This document shows positions 44,947-53,940 of a stretch of DNA of 54,875 nt, piece by piece. A program made the position numbers and the translations under genes. Origin of the DNA: Nitrosomonas sp. (GTDB taxonomy: Bacteria; Pseudomonadota; Gammaproteobacteria; Burkholderiales; Nitrosomonadaceae); NCBI GenBank assembly GCA_021604405.1, contig BQJA01000010.1, positions 1-54,875 of the forward strand, in the 5' to 3' direction. A model generated the notes under the pieces. That model made no database searches, was not told where the DNA came from, and was given only the letters and a program-made list of their open reading frames with translations. Positions within the stretch are counted from its first letter, which is position 1. Each line of letters begins with the position of its first letter.

Positions 44947-45319
44947 CACGACGAATGCGGCTGCGAATCGGTCCAGATTGATTGCAAGGTATGTGACAGA
45001 ATCAGACGCACCAGTTCCGCTCCTTAACAGCTCCTTCTGTCGATCAATTTAGGACCGTGTGATTGTCCTTGTAGTAAAAAAATCTTATTGTCCGGGCATT
45101 GTTGGGCCTGGTTCTTTGTCAAGCCGGCTGAATAAGATAGCAATGAAATTGGGTCATTTAACCTGAGAGAAGCGTTGTTTTACACCACCTTTCTGAACTA
45201 TTTCACGCCCAGGAAACTTTATAACGAATTGCGTGTCCAGTCATAATTTACCGTTAAATTACGATCATGACTGCAATAATGAATGAATAATCAATCGATT
45301 TATCACAGGAGTTTAATTT
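44947..45319. other. Intergenic region before the YfdX-like gene
   Basis: 373 bp without a recognisable gene. Its right end contains a two-part inverted repeat (45238-45273, listed separately). No tRNA or other RNA was identified; the A/T-rich part after 45240 is the likely promoter zone for the YfdX-like gene. Confidence 0.5.
45238..45273 (+). promoter_or_regulatory. Nested inverted repeat upstream of yfdX-like gene
   Basis: Outer arms CAGTCAT (45238-45244) and ATGACTG (45267-45273) enclose inner arms AATTTA (45245-45250) and TAAATT (45255-45260) around CCGT. The element ends 47 bp before the start codon. It could be an operator for a symmetric regulator or a leader hairpin. Confidence 0.4.
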
Positions 45320-46243
45320 ATGATGAAGAGAATAAGTTTATATTGGATAAAAATTGGCCTGATTTTTATTTTTCTATTCACATCTTCGCTTCATGCGGCA
45401 GCGGATAAAATGCCAGTTCAGTCAAATAACGCAATAGAAGCCCGGGACGATAGCAATAAAGATCCGGAAATTGTTGGTGACCAGATCAGTTCAAAACGAA
45501 AAGAAATTATTAAAGAGGCAGTTGCCGCGATTTCCGATACAAAAAAAGCATTACTGGCGCTGGAAAATGAAAACAAGCAAGGCGCGTTGGATGCTTTGGA
45601 GAAGGCGTTGGGTGAATTAGAAGTTGTGCTGTCACGGGATCCTGATTTAGGCCTGGCGGCCATTGACGTTAAAATTACTGTTTATGATTTATATGCTTAT
45701 TTGGAAGATATTGAAAAAGCCAAAAAGCAGGCGATGGATTATCTCGAAGATGATGAGATCCAGAAAGCACGAAACATTTTGAATGATCTGGCAAGCGAAA
45801 TTGTCGTCAGTGTGACAAATGTCCCGCTGGCAAGTTACCCAGAGGTAATAAAAGATGTTATTCCGCGCATTGATGCCGAACAATATGAAACAGCCAAAAC
45901 CGATTTACAGAACGCGTTGAATTCGTTGACTGTAACAGATTATATTATTCCGCTGCCTATCGTTCGGGTCAGCGAAGATATTGATAAAATAGAATTATTG
46001 ACAGAAAAAACTAATCGAACTCAAGCAGAAAATGATGCGATCGTTAACCTTCTTGCGGATGCCCATTTGCAATTAGAAATGGCTGAAGCACTTGGTTATG
46101 GAGATAAAAAGGACTACCAGAAATTCCATGACCAGTTGGACGAAATAGAAAATCGCGTTGGCGGGATCGTGCCAGGTAGTGATTACTTTGATGAGATTCG
46201 TGAATTTCTCGCAGACTTCCTGGCACCATTTGACAAGGAATAA
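45320..46243 (+). CDS. YfdX family exported protein
   Basis: A 307-residue protein with a signal peptide (WIKIGLIFIFLFTSSLHAAA). The mature part is helical, with a duplicated pattern typical of YfdX: EAVAAISDTKKALLALENENKQGALDALEKALGELEVVL followed later by VTNVPLASYPEVIKDVIPRI, AKTDLQNALNSLTVTDYIIP split across two helices, and PLPIVRVSEDI. YfdX is an E. coli/Salmonella periplasmic protein controlled by EvgA whose role is linked to acid or antibiotic stress and is not defined. AGGAG precedes ATG 45320. The gene is monocistronic. Confidence 0.75.
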   Translation: MMKRISLYWIKIGLIFIFLFTSSLHAAADKMPVQSNNAIEARDDSNKDPEIVGDQISSKRKEIIKEAVAAISDTKKALLALENENKQGALDALEKALGELEVVLSRDPDLGLAAIDVKITVYDLYAYLEDIEKAKKQAMDYLEDDEIQKARNILNDLASEIVVSVTNVPLASYPEVIKDVIPRIDAEQYETAKTDLQNALNSLTVTDYIIPLPIVRVSEDIDKIELLTEKTNRTQAENDAIVNLLADAHLQLEMAEALGYGDKKDYQKFHDQLDEIENRVGGIVPGSDYFDEIREFLADFLAPFDKE

Positions 46244-46431
46244 AGCTATCGGAGAATGCTGATTTTCTGATGAGCAGCAAAGAATAGCCGTAATATTAAA
46301 TGATAGCGCAACGACTGGTTGTCTTTAAATTTACCGTTATCCGCCTGGATCAGGTTAGAACCAAAGCATATTACTTTTACTGATTAGGCGGAAAAACCGG
46401 TATGGAATTGAGCGAATTCAATAATACCAGC

Positions 46432-47718
46432 TTAACAATTACAGATATCTTTACATGATTGCCAGCCAAATGGTGTTACAGGATCAGCACAGCATCGGCC
46501 GCCAGGGCAGTTGTTGCTACAGGTGACGGTGGCTGGCGTTTTACATAATTTATCCAGTTGTTCATCCATTTGCTGTAAACCGGCTGCATTACTTGCTTTA
46601 CCCGGAAGACCTTTCCATTCATCCCCCTGTGGATCCAGGCCCCATATCATTTCGTCACGACCATCAGCTCTGCGTATCCAGTTCTCCTCAATAAGCGCAA
46701 GCCGATGTGCGTAGTTATAGTTTTTAAATGTGTCATAGCAATTTCGCCCCCAGAAATTTTCCGCGATAACATGAGCCAGTAAATCGCAACGTGTTCGCTG
46801 AAAAGTTTTTCCAGGAGGCTCTGTTGCGGCAGAACCGCCTTTGTATTCTTCGGTTCCACCCTTTGGCGGCAGCCGTAGCGGATTGAACTGCGTATCCTCT
46901 TTTGGACTGCTTTTTTCATACCAGTCAATGGCGGCAGGCTTTGCATTGATTGCAATGCAGAATGCTGATTTACCTTTCTTTGCATTTGGCGGCGCGATCG
47001 CGCCGTCAATCATTGCGGCGATTCTTGACATTTTCCACGGTACTTTCGTCCGATCGGCCAACACAACCCGTCTGTGAAAGGTCTCTTGCTTTATATTATT
47101 GCAACACCTTTTTTTGCCGCACCACTGATTGCCAGGTGCAAGCTTTACTGGGAGCCCGCAGTCAGCCATTATTCTAATCAACGCGTTGACTGTTTTTTCG
47201 TCCGCTTTCGCGTATGAAATATACATGCCACGACACGGTTCTTTATCCGGTTTCGGACACCAGTAAACAGGCGGGTAGAAACAAGATTCCAAAAAATACG
47301 TATTCGTGACGATAGCCGACAGTGCGCGCCCTTCGAAGCACTGCAATCCTGTGGCGGCATGTTCGAGCAGGTTCAGGTTAACCCGGGTGTCCGTCAAACG
47401 AAATGATTGCACTTTATTATTTTGCGCTGCAGGCATATCGATTGATTCCTGGTGCAGTGCTGACTCAGATTTCGAATAATCTTCACAGAGAGCATGACCA
47501 TCAATTTGTGAATGTATTAATTCAGAAAGTTGAAAATGAGGAACAGGAATGATGGTTTGCAACGATTTTTTGAATTCCAGGGGTACCGGAACATTTTGCA
47601 GTAATCTTCTGATACTGTTCTCACTGTATGGTAACGTTGGTTGCTTCTTTTCCGTCGTAGCCGTATTTCTGTCAGGCACGCCGGAAATGATGCCGGTATG
47701 CGAAAATTTGCTGGTCAT
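46432..47718 (-). CDS. Cysteine-rich protein of unknown function
   Basis: A 428-residue protein I do not recognise. It has no signal peptide. The middle has CFYPPVYWCPKPDKEPCRGM and NQWCGKKRCCNNIKQE, and the end is a compact cysteine-rich tail (CKTPATVTCSNNCPG, then GRCCADP and SCKDICNC), with about 20 cysteines overall. Another region reads RCDLLAHVIAENFWGRNC with several Trp and Tyr nearby. The cysteine tail could be a disulfide-rich or metal-binding module. GGAG lies 8 bp before ATG 47718. It is a single minus-strand gene between the YfdX-like gene and a lipoprotein. A toxin-like effector is one possibility, but nothing here proves it. Confidence 0.6.
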   Translation of the reverse strand: MTSKFSHTGIISGVPDRNTATTEKKQPTLPYSENSIRRLLQNVPVPLEFKKSLQTIIPVPHFQLSELIHSQIDGHALCEDYSKSESALHQESIDMPAAQNNKVQSFRLTDTRVNLNLLEHAATGLQCFEGRALSAIVTNTYFLESCFYPPVYWCPKPDKEPCRGMYISYAKADEKTVNALIRIMADCGLPVKLAPGNQWCGKKRCCNNIKQETFHRRVVLADRTKVPWKMSRIAAMIDGAIAPPNAKKGKSAFCIAINAKPAAIDWYEKSSPKEDTQFNPLRLPPKGGTEEYKGGSAATEPPGKTFQRTRCDLLAHVIAENFWGRNCYDTFKNYNYAHRLALIEENWIRRADGRDEMIWGLDPQGDEWKGLPGKASNAAGLQQMDEQLDKLCKTPATVTCSNNCPGGRCCADPVTPFGWQSCKDICNC

Positions 47719-48273
47719 TGTTATGCTCCATGCTTATCAAGGTCAATCAGCGTAATTTATCGAATTTTAGCTTGGGACTTATTCTCAGTAATACGAAGAA
47801 AAAAGCAAAACGGTTTTATCCGGTTCAATATTTTATAGAGAAGCATTCTATTTCCAGTGTTTCTGAATAGGTCAAGTGATCGCCAGTTTTTGTTCGATTG
47901 AGTGTTTAAAAAACAGCTTCCTGACGGACTGTCTGTGCGTTTGACAGCATGCCAGGATTTAAGTACATTGCGATTGGATGGCACAGGATATGCGCATCAG
48001 TGCGATATATCGCATCCGGGATTTGACCCGAAATTGCCATATCGATCCGGTTCTGGCGGTGGATCATAGCGGTCCGGGTGTGGCAAGGCAGGGTTAACGC
48101 ATCGACGTAAAATTCAACTTGCCAGGGCAAGCGCAGCAATCCTGCCGCCGAAGATTTTCGTATGCTGATATACAACAAAACGGAAGCCAATGCCACCAGG
48201 CGATTGGACTTTAACGATGCCGGTGAGCTTGAGAATTATAACAAACAGACTGGGAGATAGGCTTTTGTCAGTG
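47719..48273. other. Intergenic region with possible gene remnant
   Basis: 555 bp. A minus-strand frame at 47906-48196 has SSAAGLLRLPWQVEFYVDAL and ISGQIPDAIYRTDAHILCHP, which look vaguely like part of a periplasmic substrate-binding protein, but no start, ribosome site or continuation was seen. If real it is a fragment. The promoter of the minus-strand cysteine-rich gene should lie at the left end. Confidence 0.35.
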
Positions 48274-48732
48274 ATGCGTGGTATCAGATCTATTGAATCG
48301 GTGCTTCAATGTGCCATGCTTTATACAGTCCTGGTTTTGTTGCTGTCGGCTTGTGCGGGTGGTGGACAGAAACTGACGCTCGATACCCGCCATGTGCCGG
48401 CGGTCCAGTACTTGCCCGCTGAAGTGATGGCGCTGTTGGATGATCTCGGCTATGAAGTAATTGCTGAAAACGATGCTGAGCCCCTGGCGCTAAGCTTCGA
48501 TAACGCCGATGCGCAAGTCATGGCGCAAAGTTATGACGACTATAAAAAGAAGTTCAAGGCCCGGGACGATCCCAACATCAGGATCGAGGTGCATTTCAGA
48601 TTAAATGAAAAGTTGACCAGAATGCGTCTTTACAGTATTGCTGAAGAGACCTCGAGTGACGCAACCATGCAGCGTTACAACATACTTAAACAGCGGCTGC
48701 AAGATGAGTTCGGTACGGACAGCGTTGAGTAA
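48274..48732 (+). CDS. Small putative lipoprotein
   Basis: A 152-residue exported protein from ATG 48274. The N-terminus has a lipoprotein signal with hydrophobic LYTVLVLLLSAC and lipobox LSAC followed by AGGG. The mature region (VQYLPAEVMALLDDLGYEVI, then YDDYKKKFKARDDPNIRIEV, FRLNEKLTRMRLYSIAEE) is acidic and helical with a beta strand pattern. GGGAG at 48252-48256 could also serve TTG 48265, three codons upstream of the chosen ATG. No family is recognised. Confidence 0.6.
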   Translation: MRGIRSIESVLQCAMLYTVLVLLLSACAGGGQKLTLDTRHVPAVQYLPAEVMALLDDLGYEVIAENDAEPLALSFDNADAQVMAQSYDDYKKKFKARDDPNIRIEVHFRLNEKLTRMRLYSIAEETSSDATMQRYNILKQRLQDEFGTDSVE

Positions 48733-48885
48733 CCGCCTTTCCGGATTAGCGGTCAGATACAGAGTCCGGCATACAAGGGTCATACGCAATTAAGGAAACT
48801 GCCGTACTTGACGAAATTCGCAATGCCATGACAGCCAGGAAGAAGCGTTAAATTTGGGATTAGGCACCCCTGGAATTGCGCCTGC

Positions 48886-49555
48886 CTACGATGAACCTGG
48901 CAGCCATACCGGACAGAATATTGCGCTCACCGGCTGGTGGAGTTTCATTATGCAGTTTTGTTTCGGCAAGCTGCAGCGGCTTAATGGGCGTTCATGAAAA
49001 AGTGAACGCAGGCGGTGCATGGAGGGCAGGCTAAACAAAACCAGAAAATAGAAGATCATCATCAAGTTGTCGGCAGCCATGCTAGCCGTCAGCAAGTTGC
49101 CGTCGTCCAATCCAACGGCTTTGGCGGTCGCGACATAGTTCATGGAACCGTCGATGTAGGTTGCGGTAAAAACGGCTGCCAATTGCCAGTCATGCCTGAC
49201 CCAATGGCAGCATTGCAAATGCTACCAGGACGTCCAGCACCGTACCGCAAACTCCAATTATATAGGTGATCAACGTGGGTCCGGATTCGGTGATGATGCG
49301 GCGCAGGTCGGCATTAATCAGTAATAAAGGTATGGCCAGCGGCACAAGGAAGTTCCAGACTACTTCATAACTTGGTGCTATTGCGGGAATGATATGCAGA
49401 TTGGACACTACAAAAGCAATCAACATGGTAATAACCGGCCCAGATAAGCGCGAACCAATCCCGGTGCGCTCCGCTCACAGGCCAAAAGCTGCGCAGCCCA
49501 GCAAAATGGCCCATAACGCCCAGGTATTGTCGGCGCTAATTAAAGCAGGATACAT
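48886..49555 (-). pseudogene. Degraded DUF819 family membrane protein gene
   Basis: Translating the minus strand from ATG 49555 gives MYPALISADNTWALWAIL and then an in-frame TGA at codon 27 (49475-49477), after which the frame continues through IAFVVSNLHIIPAIAPSYEV and VWNFLVPLAIPLLLINADL to a second stop near 49190. A frame change near 49195-49210 restores WQLAAVFTATYIDGSMNYVA and ADNLMMIFYFLVLFSLP, the end of the DUF819 signature. The C-terminus after this is unlike the family and truncated. DUF819 proteins are predicted membrane transporters of unknown substrate. With one stop, one frameshift and a lost end, this is a dead gene. Confidence 0.75.
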
Positions 49556-49771
49556 GTCATTTATATCGTGTGGGCGGTACAGAAAATCACCTTTGCCCGG
49601 GGAAATTGAATCTACTGAGAGCTTAACCGGCTGTCAAATGCAAAGATTGGGAACAGGCGCTTTCACAAAATTCGATGTTTTAAACACAAAAGATGCAGGT
49701 AATCATTAATAGTGATACAAATGGTACGGTGATATTTTTTAAAGTGTGATAACTTGCGCCATTCGGATGCC

Positions 49772-50938
49772 ATGCAAACACGAAACGTAACATCACGCCG
49801 TATTGCTCATCTCGATATGGATGCGTTCTACGCATCGGTTGAGCTTTTGCGCTACCCGGAATTAACCGGCCTGCCGGTGGTGATCGGCGGACGGAGTAAG
49901 CGTCAGCCCGTATTACAAACTGACGGACGCCGGCAATTTTATAAATTGCGCGACTATGTCGGGCGCGGCGTTATTACCACGGCCACCTATGAAGCCCGCG
50001 CTTTAGGTGTGCATTCCGCCATGGGCATTATGAAAGCCGCGCGTCTTGCTCCGGATGCAATTCTTCTTCCCGGCGATTTTGAGCGTTACCGTCATTATTC
50101 GCGATTGTTTAAAGCGGCTGTAGCCCGGATTGCCCCAGAGATCGAAAATACCGGTATTGATGAAATCTATATCGATCTTGGCGGGTTATCGGAGGACAGT
50201 CCGGTCCTTGCCCAAAAAATCAAACACGCTGTATTTGAAGCGACCGGCCTGACCTGTTCTATCGGAATTGCGCCAAACAAACTGCTGGCAAAGATTTGTT
50301 CCGACCTTGATAAACCGGATGGCATTACTATCATCCGTATGGCCGATATCACCGATAAAATCTGGCCTTTATCCGTGCGCAAGATTAACGGCATCGGCCC
50401 AAAAGCTGCGAATAAGTTGGCGTCCCTGGGTATCACAACCATTGCGGCGCTTGCGCAGGCCGGACCGGATTTTCTGCAAACGCATTTCAGCCGAAGCTAT
50501 GCTGCCTGGCTGCATGAGGTATCGCATGGCATTGACCATCGCCCGCTCAAAATATTTTCTGAACCCAAGTCCATCAGTCGGGAAACGACCTTTGACCAAG
50601 ACCTTCACCCGCGCCATGACCGTCCTGTTTTATCCAAAGCTTTTACTGCCATTTGTACTCGCGTTGCGCAAGACCTCCAGCGCAAGGGTTATGCCGGGCG
50701 CACTATCGGCATAAAACTACGTTTTGAGGATTTCCAGACAGTAACACGGGATAATACGCTGATGACTCATACCAATGATCCGGTTTCTATACGTCAAGCG
50801 GCAACGGACTGTTTGCGGCGCGTGAGGCTTGAGAAGAAACTGCGCTTGCTTGGCGTGCGGGTCAGCACGCTTGCGCCCGTGGATTCATTGCAGAAAACGG
50901 AAGTCCTGCGGCAAGGGGAACTGCCGTTAGTGCTTTGA
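49772..50938 (+). CDS. dinB: DNA polymerase IV (Y family)
   Basis: A translesion polymerase of 388 residues. It has the catalytic HLDMDAFYASVELLR with the first metal Asp, TATYEARALGVHSAM, and GIDEIYIDL with the DE pair of the second metal site. Helix-hairpin-helix KINGIGPKAANKLASLGI and the little-finger domain (RETTFDQDLHPR, KLRFEDFQTVTR) follow. Between PVVIGGRSKRQ and VGRGVITTA there is an insert of about 20 residues, which is usual in betaproteobacterial DinB. ATG 49772 is preferred over the upstream TTG 49754. No LexA box was identified near it. Confidence 0.93.
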   Translation: MQTRNVTSRRIAHLDMDAFYASVELLRYPELTGLPVVIGGRSKRQPVLQTDGRRQFYKLRDYVGRGVITTATYEARALGVHSAMGIMKAARLAPDAILLPGDFERYRHYSRLFKAAVARIAPEIENTGIDEIYIDLGGLSEDSPVLAQKIKHAVFEATGLTCSIGIAPNKLLAKICSDLDKPDGITIIRMADITDKIWPLSVRKINGIGPKAANKLASLGITTIAALAQAGPDFLQTHFSRSYAAWLHEVSHGIDHRPLKIFSEPKSISRETTFDQDLHPRHDRPVLSKAFTAICTRVAQDLQRKGYAGRTIGIKLRFEDFQTVTRDNTLMTHTNDPVSIRQAATDCLRRVRLEKKLRLLGVRVSTLAPVDSLQKTEVLRQGELPLVL

Positions 50939-51107
50939 ATGCTGTCGGAGTGGGATGACCTGAAAATGCAACAATGTTTCGCCCATTATTTATCATCGCC
51001 GGCTATCATATAGAAGTTGAATCCGGCCTTGTTTGATTTCTTGAAAGCGGTGATCGGGGACGCCGCTGTTCAAAAAATGATGTCCTTTAAGTACCCGTTA
51101 CGGATCA

Positions 51108-52805
51108 TTAATTCTCAGGCATAGTCGTGCGTTCCATTTCCTCGCCGCCGCAAAGCAGCTCGACGGCGCGATCGGCCGCATCCTGAAACGGTTCCAGTAC
51201 AAAATCGGCACCGGACGCCATAAGGTCTTCCGTGTCCAACCTGTTGTGAGACGTAACCGCTATTTTGCCGCGGAATCCGGTTGCCGGGGTCAGCTGGAGC
51301 AGCGTCTTTCGGGTGTCCTCGTGGCTCAGCCCGGTCGGGTGGATGGGTATCGTCGAAACAATCCATTGGGCATGATCAAGCGGCAATCCCGCCAAAAATT
51401 CCGCGTCCGTCGCATCGCCATATTCCGCCTCCAGTCCCAGTTCCCGCCATTGACGAACTGCCATCGGATTGAAGTCGACGCCAAGCACGCGCAGCCCCTT
51501 GTTTTTGAGCCGCAGCCCAATTGCGGTGCCGAGTCGTCCTAGCCCGAAAATGACCAAGTCATATTCTCGCGCGCCGTACAGCGTGTCGCCGCCGGGTTCG
51601 CGCGGCGACCCTTTTCGCTCGAACACGTCGAGTAGTGGCTCAAACAGCCGGTAAAGCTGGTGGGAATAGGTGATCATGTAGGTAGAGGTTGCAATCGTCA
51701 CCAATCCGACCATTGTGGTCAGGCCGAGCGCATCCTCGGTTACGTGTCCGAGCGAGACCCCCATTGCGATAAAAATAAGCGAGAACTCACTGATTTGCGC
51801 CACCGTCAAACCGGCAAAAAAACCGGTACGCTTGCGGTAGCCCATATACCCCATGATCGCGAGAACGATCAGTGGATTTCCAATCAAGACAAAAAGCGAG
51901 AAAACGGCAGCACCCGCGACATGCGCCCCAAGGAGTGACAGGTTTAATGTAGCTCCCAATGCGATGAAGAAGAACAACAACAGAAAATCCCGTAGCGGCG
52001 ATAGTCGTGCGGCAATCGTTTCCCGGTAGGGTGTCGAGGCCAACGAGATTCCCGCAAGCAAACCGCCGACTTCTTTGCTCAGGCCGACAAAGTCCGCAAT
52101 GGCGGCAAACATCGCTGCTTGAGCGATTGCGAAAATAACCAGCAACTCAGGTGCGCGCGCCAGCCGTTCGGTCAAAGGGTCTGCCACATAGCGCACGAAC
52201 AACATAACCAGTCCGACCAGCGCAACGCCAGATCCCAGTGCGGTCAGTATATTGATGCTTCCGTGGCCTTCGCCTGTTCCGATGCCAACAGCAGACAGTA
52301 TGATCATTGCCAGTACCACCACGAGGTCCTGAACAATCAGGAAGCCGAGTGCGATTTGGCCGTGAAGAGAATCGATCTCGCGTTTATCGGAGAGTAGTTT
52401 CACAATGATGATAGTGCTGGAGAATGTCAGTGCCACAGCCACATAGAGGCTTGTTATGGTGTCGAGTCCGAGCGCCAACCCGATCAGGAAGCCGAATATC
52501 GACGTGAAAAAAATCTGACCAAGTCCCGTCATGAGGGAAACCGCCCCTAACGATCGGATCAGCTTCACATCGAGTTTGATACCGACGAGGAATAACAGAA
52601 CCGCGATGCCCAACTCGGAAAGCAGGCTGATTTGTGCGTCGGAGCGCACCACATCGAAGCCTGATGGACCGGCGATCAGGCCGACTGCTATGAAACTGAC
52701 GATGAGCGGTTGCCGCAGAAGGATGCCGAGGAAGCCGATAACGGCCGACATAACCAATAAGGCGGCCATCTCTTCGAATACGGTTCGGACGATAATTTCA
52801 GTCAA
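51108..52805 (-). CDS. CPA2 cation:proton antiporter with TrkA-N domain (Kef/YbaL type)
   Basis: A 565-residue membrane protein. The first ~385 residues hold about twelve transmembrane helices with the CPA2 Na+/H+ exchanger pattern (LSELGIAVLLFLVGIKLD, ALTFSSTIIIVKLLSDKRE, VQDLVVVLAMIIL). The C-terminal RCK_N domain YDLVIFGLGRLGTAIGLRLK binds nucleotide (GxGxxG) and probably gates K+ or Na+ efflux. The start is TTG 52805 with GAGGA 6 bp upstream; the first in-frame ATG is at 52769. It is a monocistronic minus-strand gene 80 bp downstream of the methyltransferase gene, close to the KefB/YbaL relatives in E. coli. Confidence 0.88.
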   Translation of the reverse strand: MTEIIVRTVFEEMAALLVMSAVIGFLGILLRQPLIVSFIAVGLIAGPSGFDVVRSDAQISLLSELGIAVLLFLVGIKLDVKLIRSLGAVSLMTGLGQIFFTSIFGFLIGLALGLDTITSLYVAVALTFSSTIIIVKLLSDKREIDSLHGQIALGFLIVQDLVVVLAMIILSAVGIGTGEGHGSINILTALGSGVALVGLVMLFVRYVADPLTERLARAPELLVIFAIAQAAMFAAIADFVGLSKEVGGLLAGISLASTPYRETIAARLSPLRDFLLLFFFIALGATLNLSLLGAHVAGAAVFSLFVLIGNPLIVLAIMGYMGYRKRTGFFAGLTVAQISEFSLIFIAMGVSLGHVTEDALGLTTMVGLVTIATSTYMITYSHQLYRLFEPLLDVFERKGSPREPGGDTLYGAREYDLVIFGLGRLGTAIGLRLKNKGLRVLGVDFNPMAVRQWRELGLEAEYGDATDAEFLAGLPLDHAQWIVSTIPIHPTGLSHEDTRKTLLQLTPATGFRGKIAVTSHNRLDTEDLMASGADFVLEPFQDAADRAVELLCGGEEMERTTMPEN

Positions 52806-52885
52806 TCGATTCCTCTTTATGATTCATTTACGTGATATTTCTCTATTTTGGGCATATTTCTGTCAGATGAAAAATTGCACGCATA

Positions 52886-53632
52886 TTAAATCTTTTGAGT
52901 AATATAAAAGCCGTAGCTGTAGTAGTCCCGGTACGCTTTATAGAGCGCGATTTCTGTTTTTTTCGCATCAATAATTGCCTGGGCTTCCCCGGAATCGTGC
53001 TTCGCTAAGAAGGTATCAAAACTGTTCTCCAACGGGATGTAGTAATTTTCAATCCAGCAGGACTGAGGTAGAGGGAAGTAGCCCTTCAACATGAACTCTT
53101 GCTCCTCGAAAATCTGGATTTTCTGTGCCGCCGTGGCTATCTCTGGATATTCGGCTTTCCAGTGATTGGTTATTTCCCTTGGCCGGATTTGCGTCAACCA
53201 TGTGATTTCAGACGCTGCCAATATCCCGCCGGGCTTTAGGAAGCGTTTGAAATAAGTAATACCTTTTTCAAAGCCCATATTGTAAATCGCGCCCTCGGTC
53301 CAAATAACATCAAGGCTGCCTTCCTTTAATGGCAGGTCATTCATCGAGCAGGCCAATGTCGTAATCTTGTCTGCTAATCCTCGCTTTTCAGCATCTGCCG
53401 TTAAAACGTCCAAGAAATCAGAAAACAGATCAACAGCAGTAATGGTGGCATTCAGCTGCTCTGCAAGTACCAGTGTCGAGTGCCCAGTGCCGCAACCAAT
53501 ATCAGCGGCCTGTAATGGCTGAGACGCATTCGATAAGCCTGCAAGGTTCAATGCCAACTTTGTCTGCTCGTCGCCACCCGGACCTTGTCGGGCGTTGCCC
53601 TTGTGTAAATCAATCAACAATTCATCATTCAT
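52886..53632 (-). CDS. Class I SAM-dependent methyltransferase
   Basis: A 248-residue soluble enzyme with a Rossmann-type SAM fold. Motif I is AADIGCGTGHSTLVLAEQL, motif II is ITAVDLFSDFLDVL, and the later block SMNDLPLKEGSLDVIWTEGA is motif post-I/II. FLKPGGILAASEITWL matches motif III. The C-terminal half has aromatic stretches (YFPLPQSCWIENYYIPL) and a Lys-rich end. The substrate is unknown; the GGI and KPGG pattern is general for UbiE-like and bacterial small-molecule methyltransferases. ATG 53632 follows GAGAACG. It is in the same direction as the antiporter gene. Confidence 0.85.
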   Translation of the reverse strand: MNDELLIDLHKGNARQGPGGDEQTKLALNLAGLSNASQPLQAADIGCGTGHSTLVLAEQLNATITAVDLFSDFLDVLTADAEKRGLADKITTLACSMNDLPLKEGSLDVIWTEGAIYNMGFEKGITYFKRFLKPGGILAASEITWLTQIRPREITNHWKAEYPEIATAAQKIQIFEEQEFMLKGYFPLPQSCWIENYYIPLENSFDTFLAKHDSGEAQAIIDAKKTEIALYKAYRDYYSYGFYITQKI

Positions 53633-53940
53633 TTTTCGTTCTCGTTGTTATTGCTTCCACGGCCGGGCTTTGGGCAAATCTCCGATCCCAAGGCGCCCGT
53701 GAAATCTATAATACCTATAACCGTATTATTAATTGCCAAGGTCATGGTTGGTCAAGAAATTAGGAATGAAATTATTGAGCGTTATTACGGGACCTATCGT
53801 GATCAGATTGATTCATTCACAATTTTATTTATTATCAACAAAATATATAAACTAACTCCACATTATGATGTATTGTCAACATAAAATATATAAATATAAT
53901 GGCTTAGGACAGTTTAACCAATCACTTATAGGGAACGACA
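53633..53940. other. A/T-rich divergent promoter region
   Basis: 308 bp between the methyltransferase (minus) and oxidoreductase (plus) genes. Its right half is very A/T-rich and carries the direct repeat listed at 53835-53894. It probably holds promoters for both genes. No additional gene was recognised. Confidence 0.5.
53835..53894 (+). repeat. Direct repeat upstream of oxidoreductase gene
   Basis: TCAACAAAATATATAAA starts at 53835 and TCAACATAAAATATATAAA at 53876, a 41 bp period with a 2-base insertion. Each contains the self-complementary core TATATA. Being 50-110 bp before the start codon at 53941, the pair may be operator sites for a regulator of this gene or of the divergent methyltransferase. 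Confidence 0.5.

Noticed and set aside
47906..48196. Minus-strand frame resembling part of a periplasmic substrate-binding protein
   Set aside because: No ribosome site, no start context and no continuation on either side; resemblance is only a few residues.
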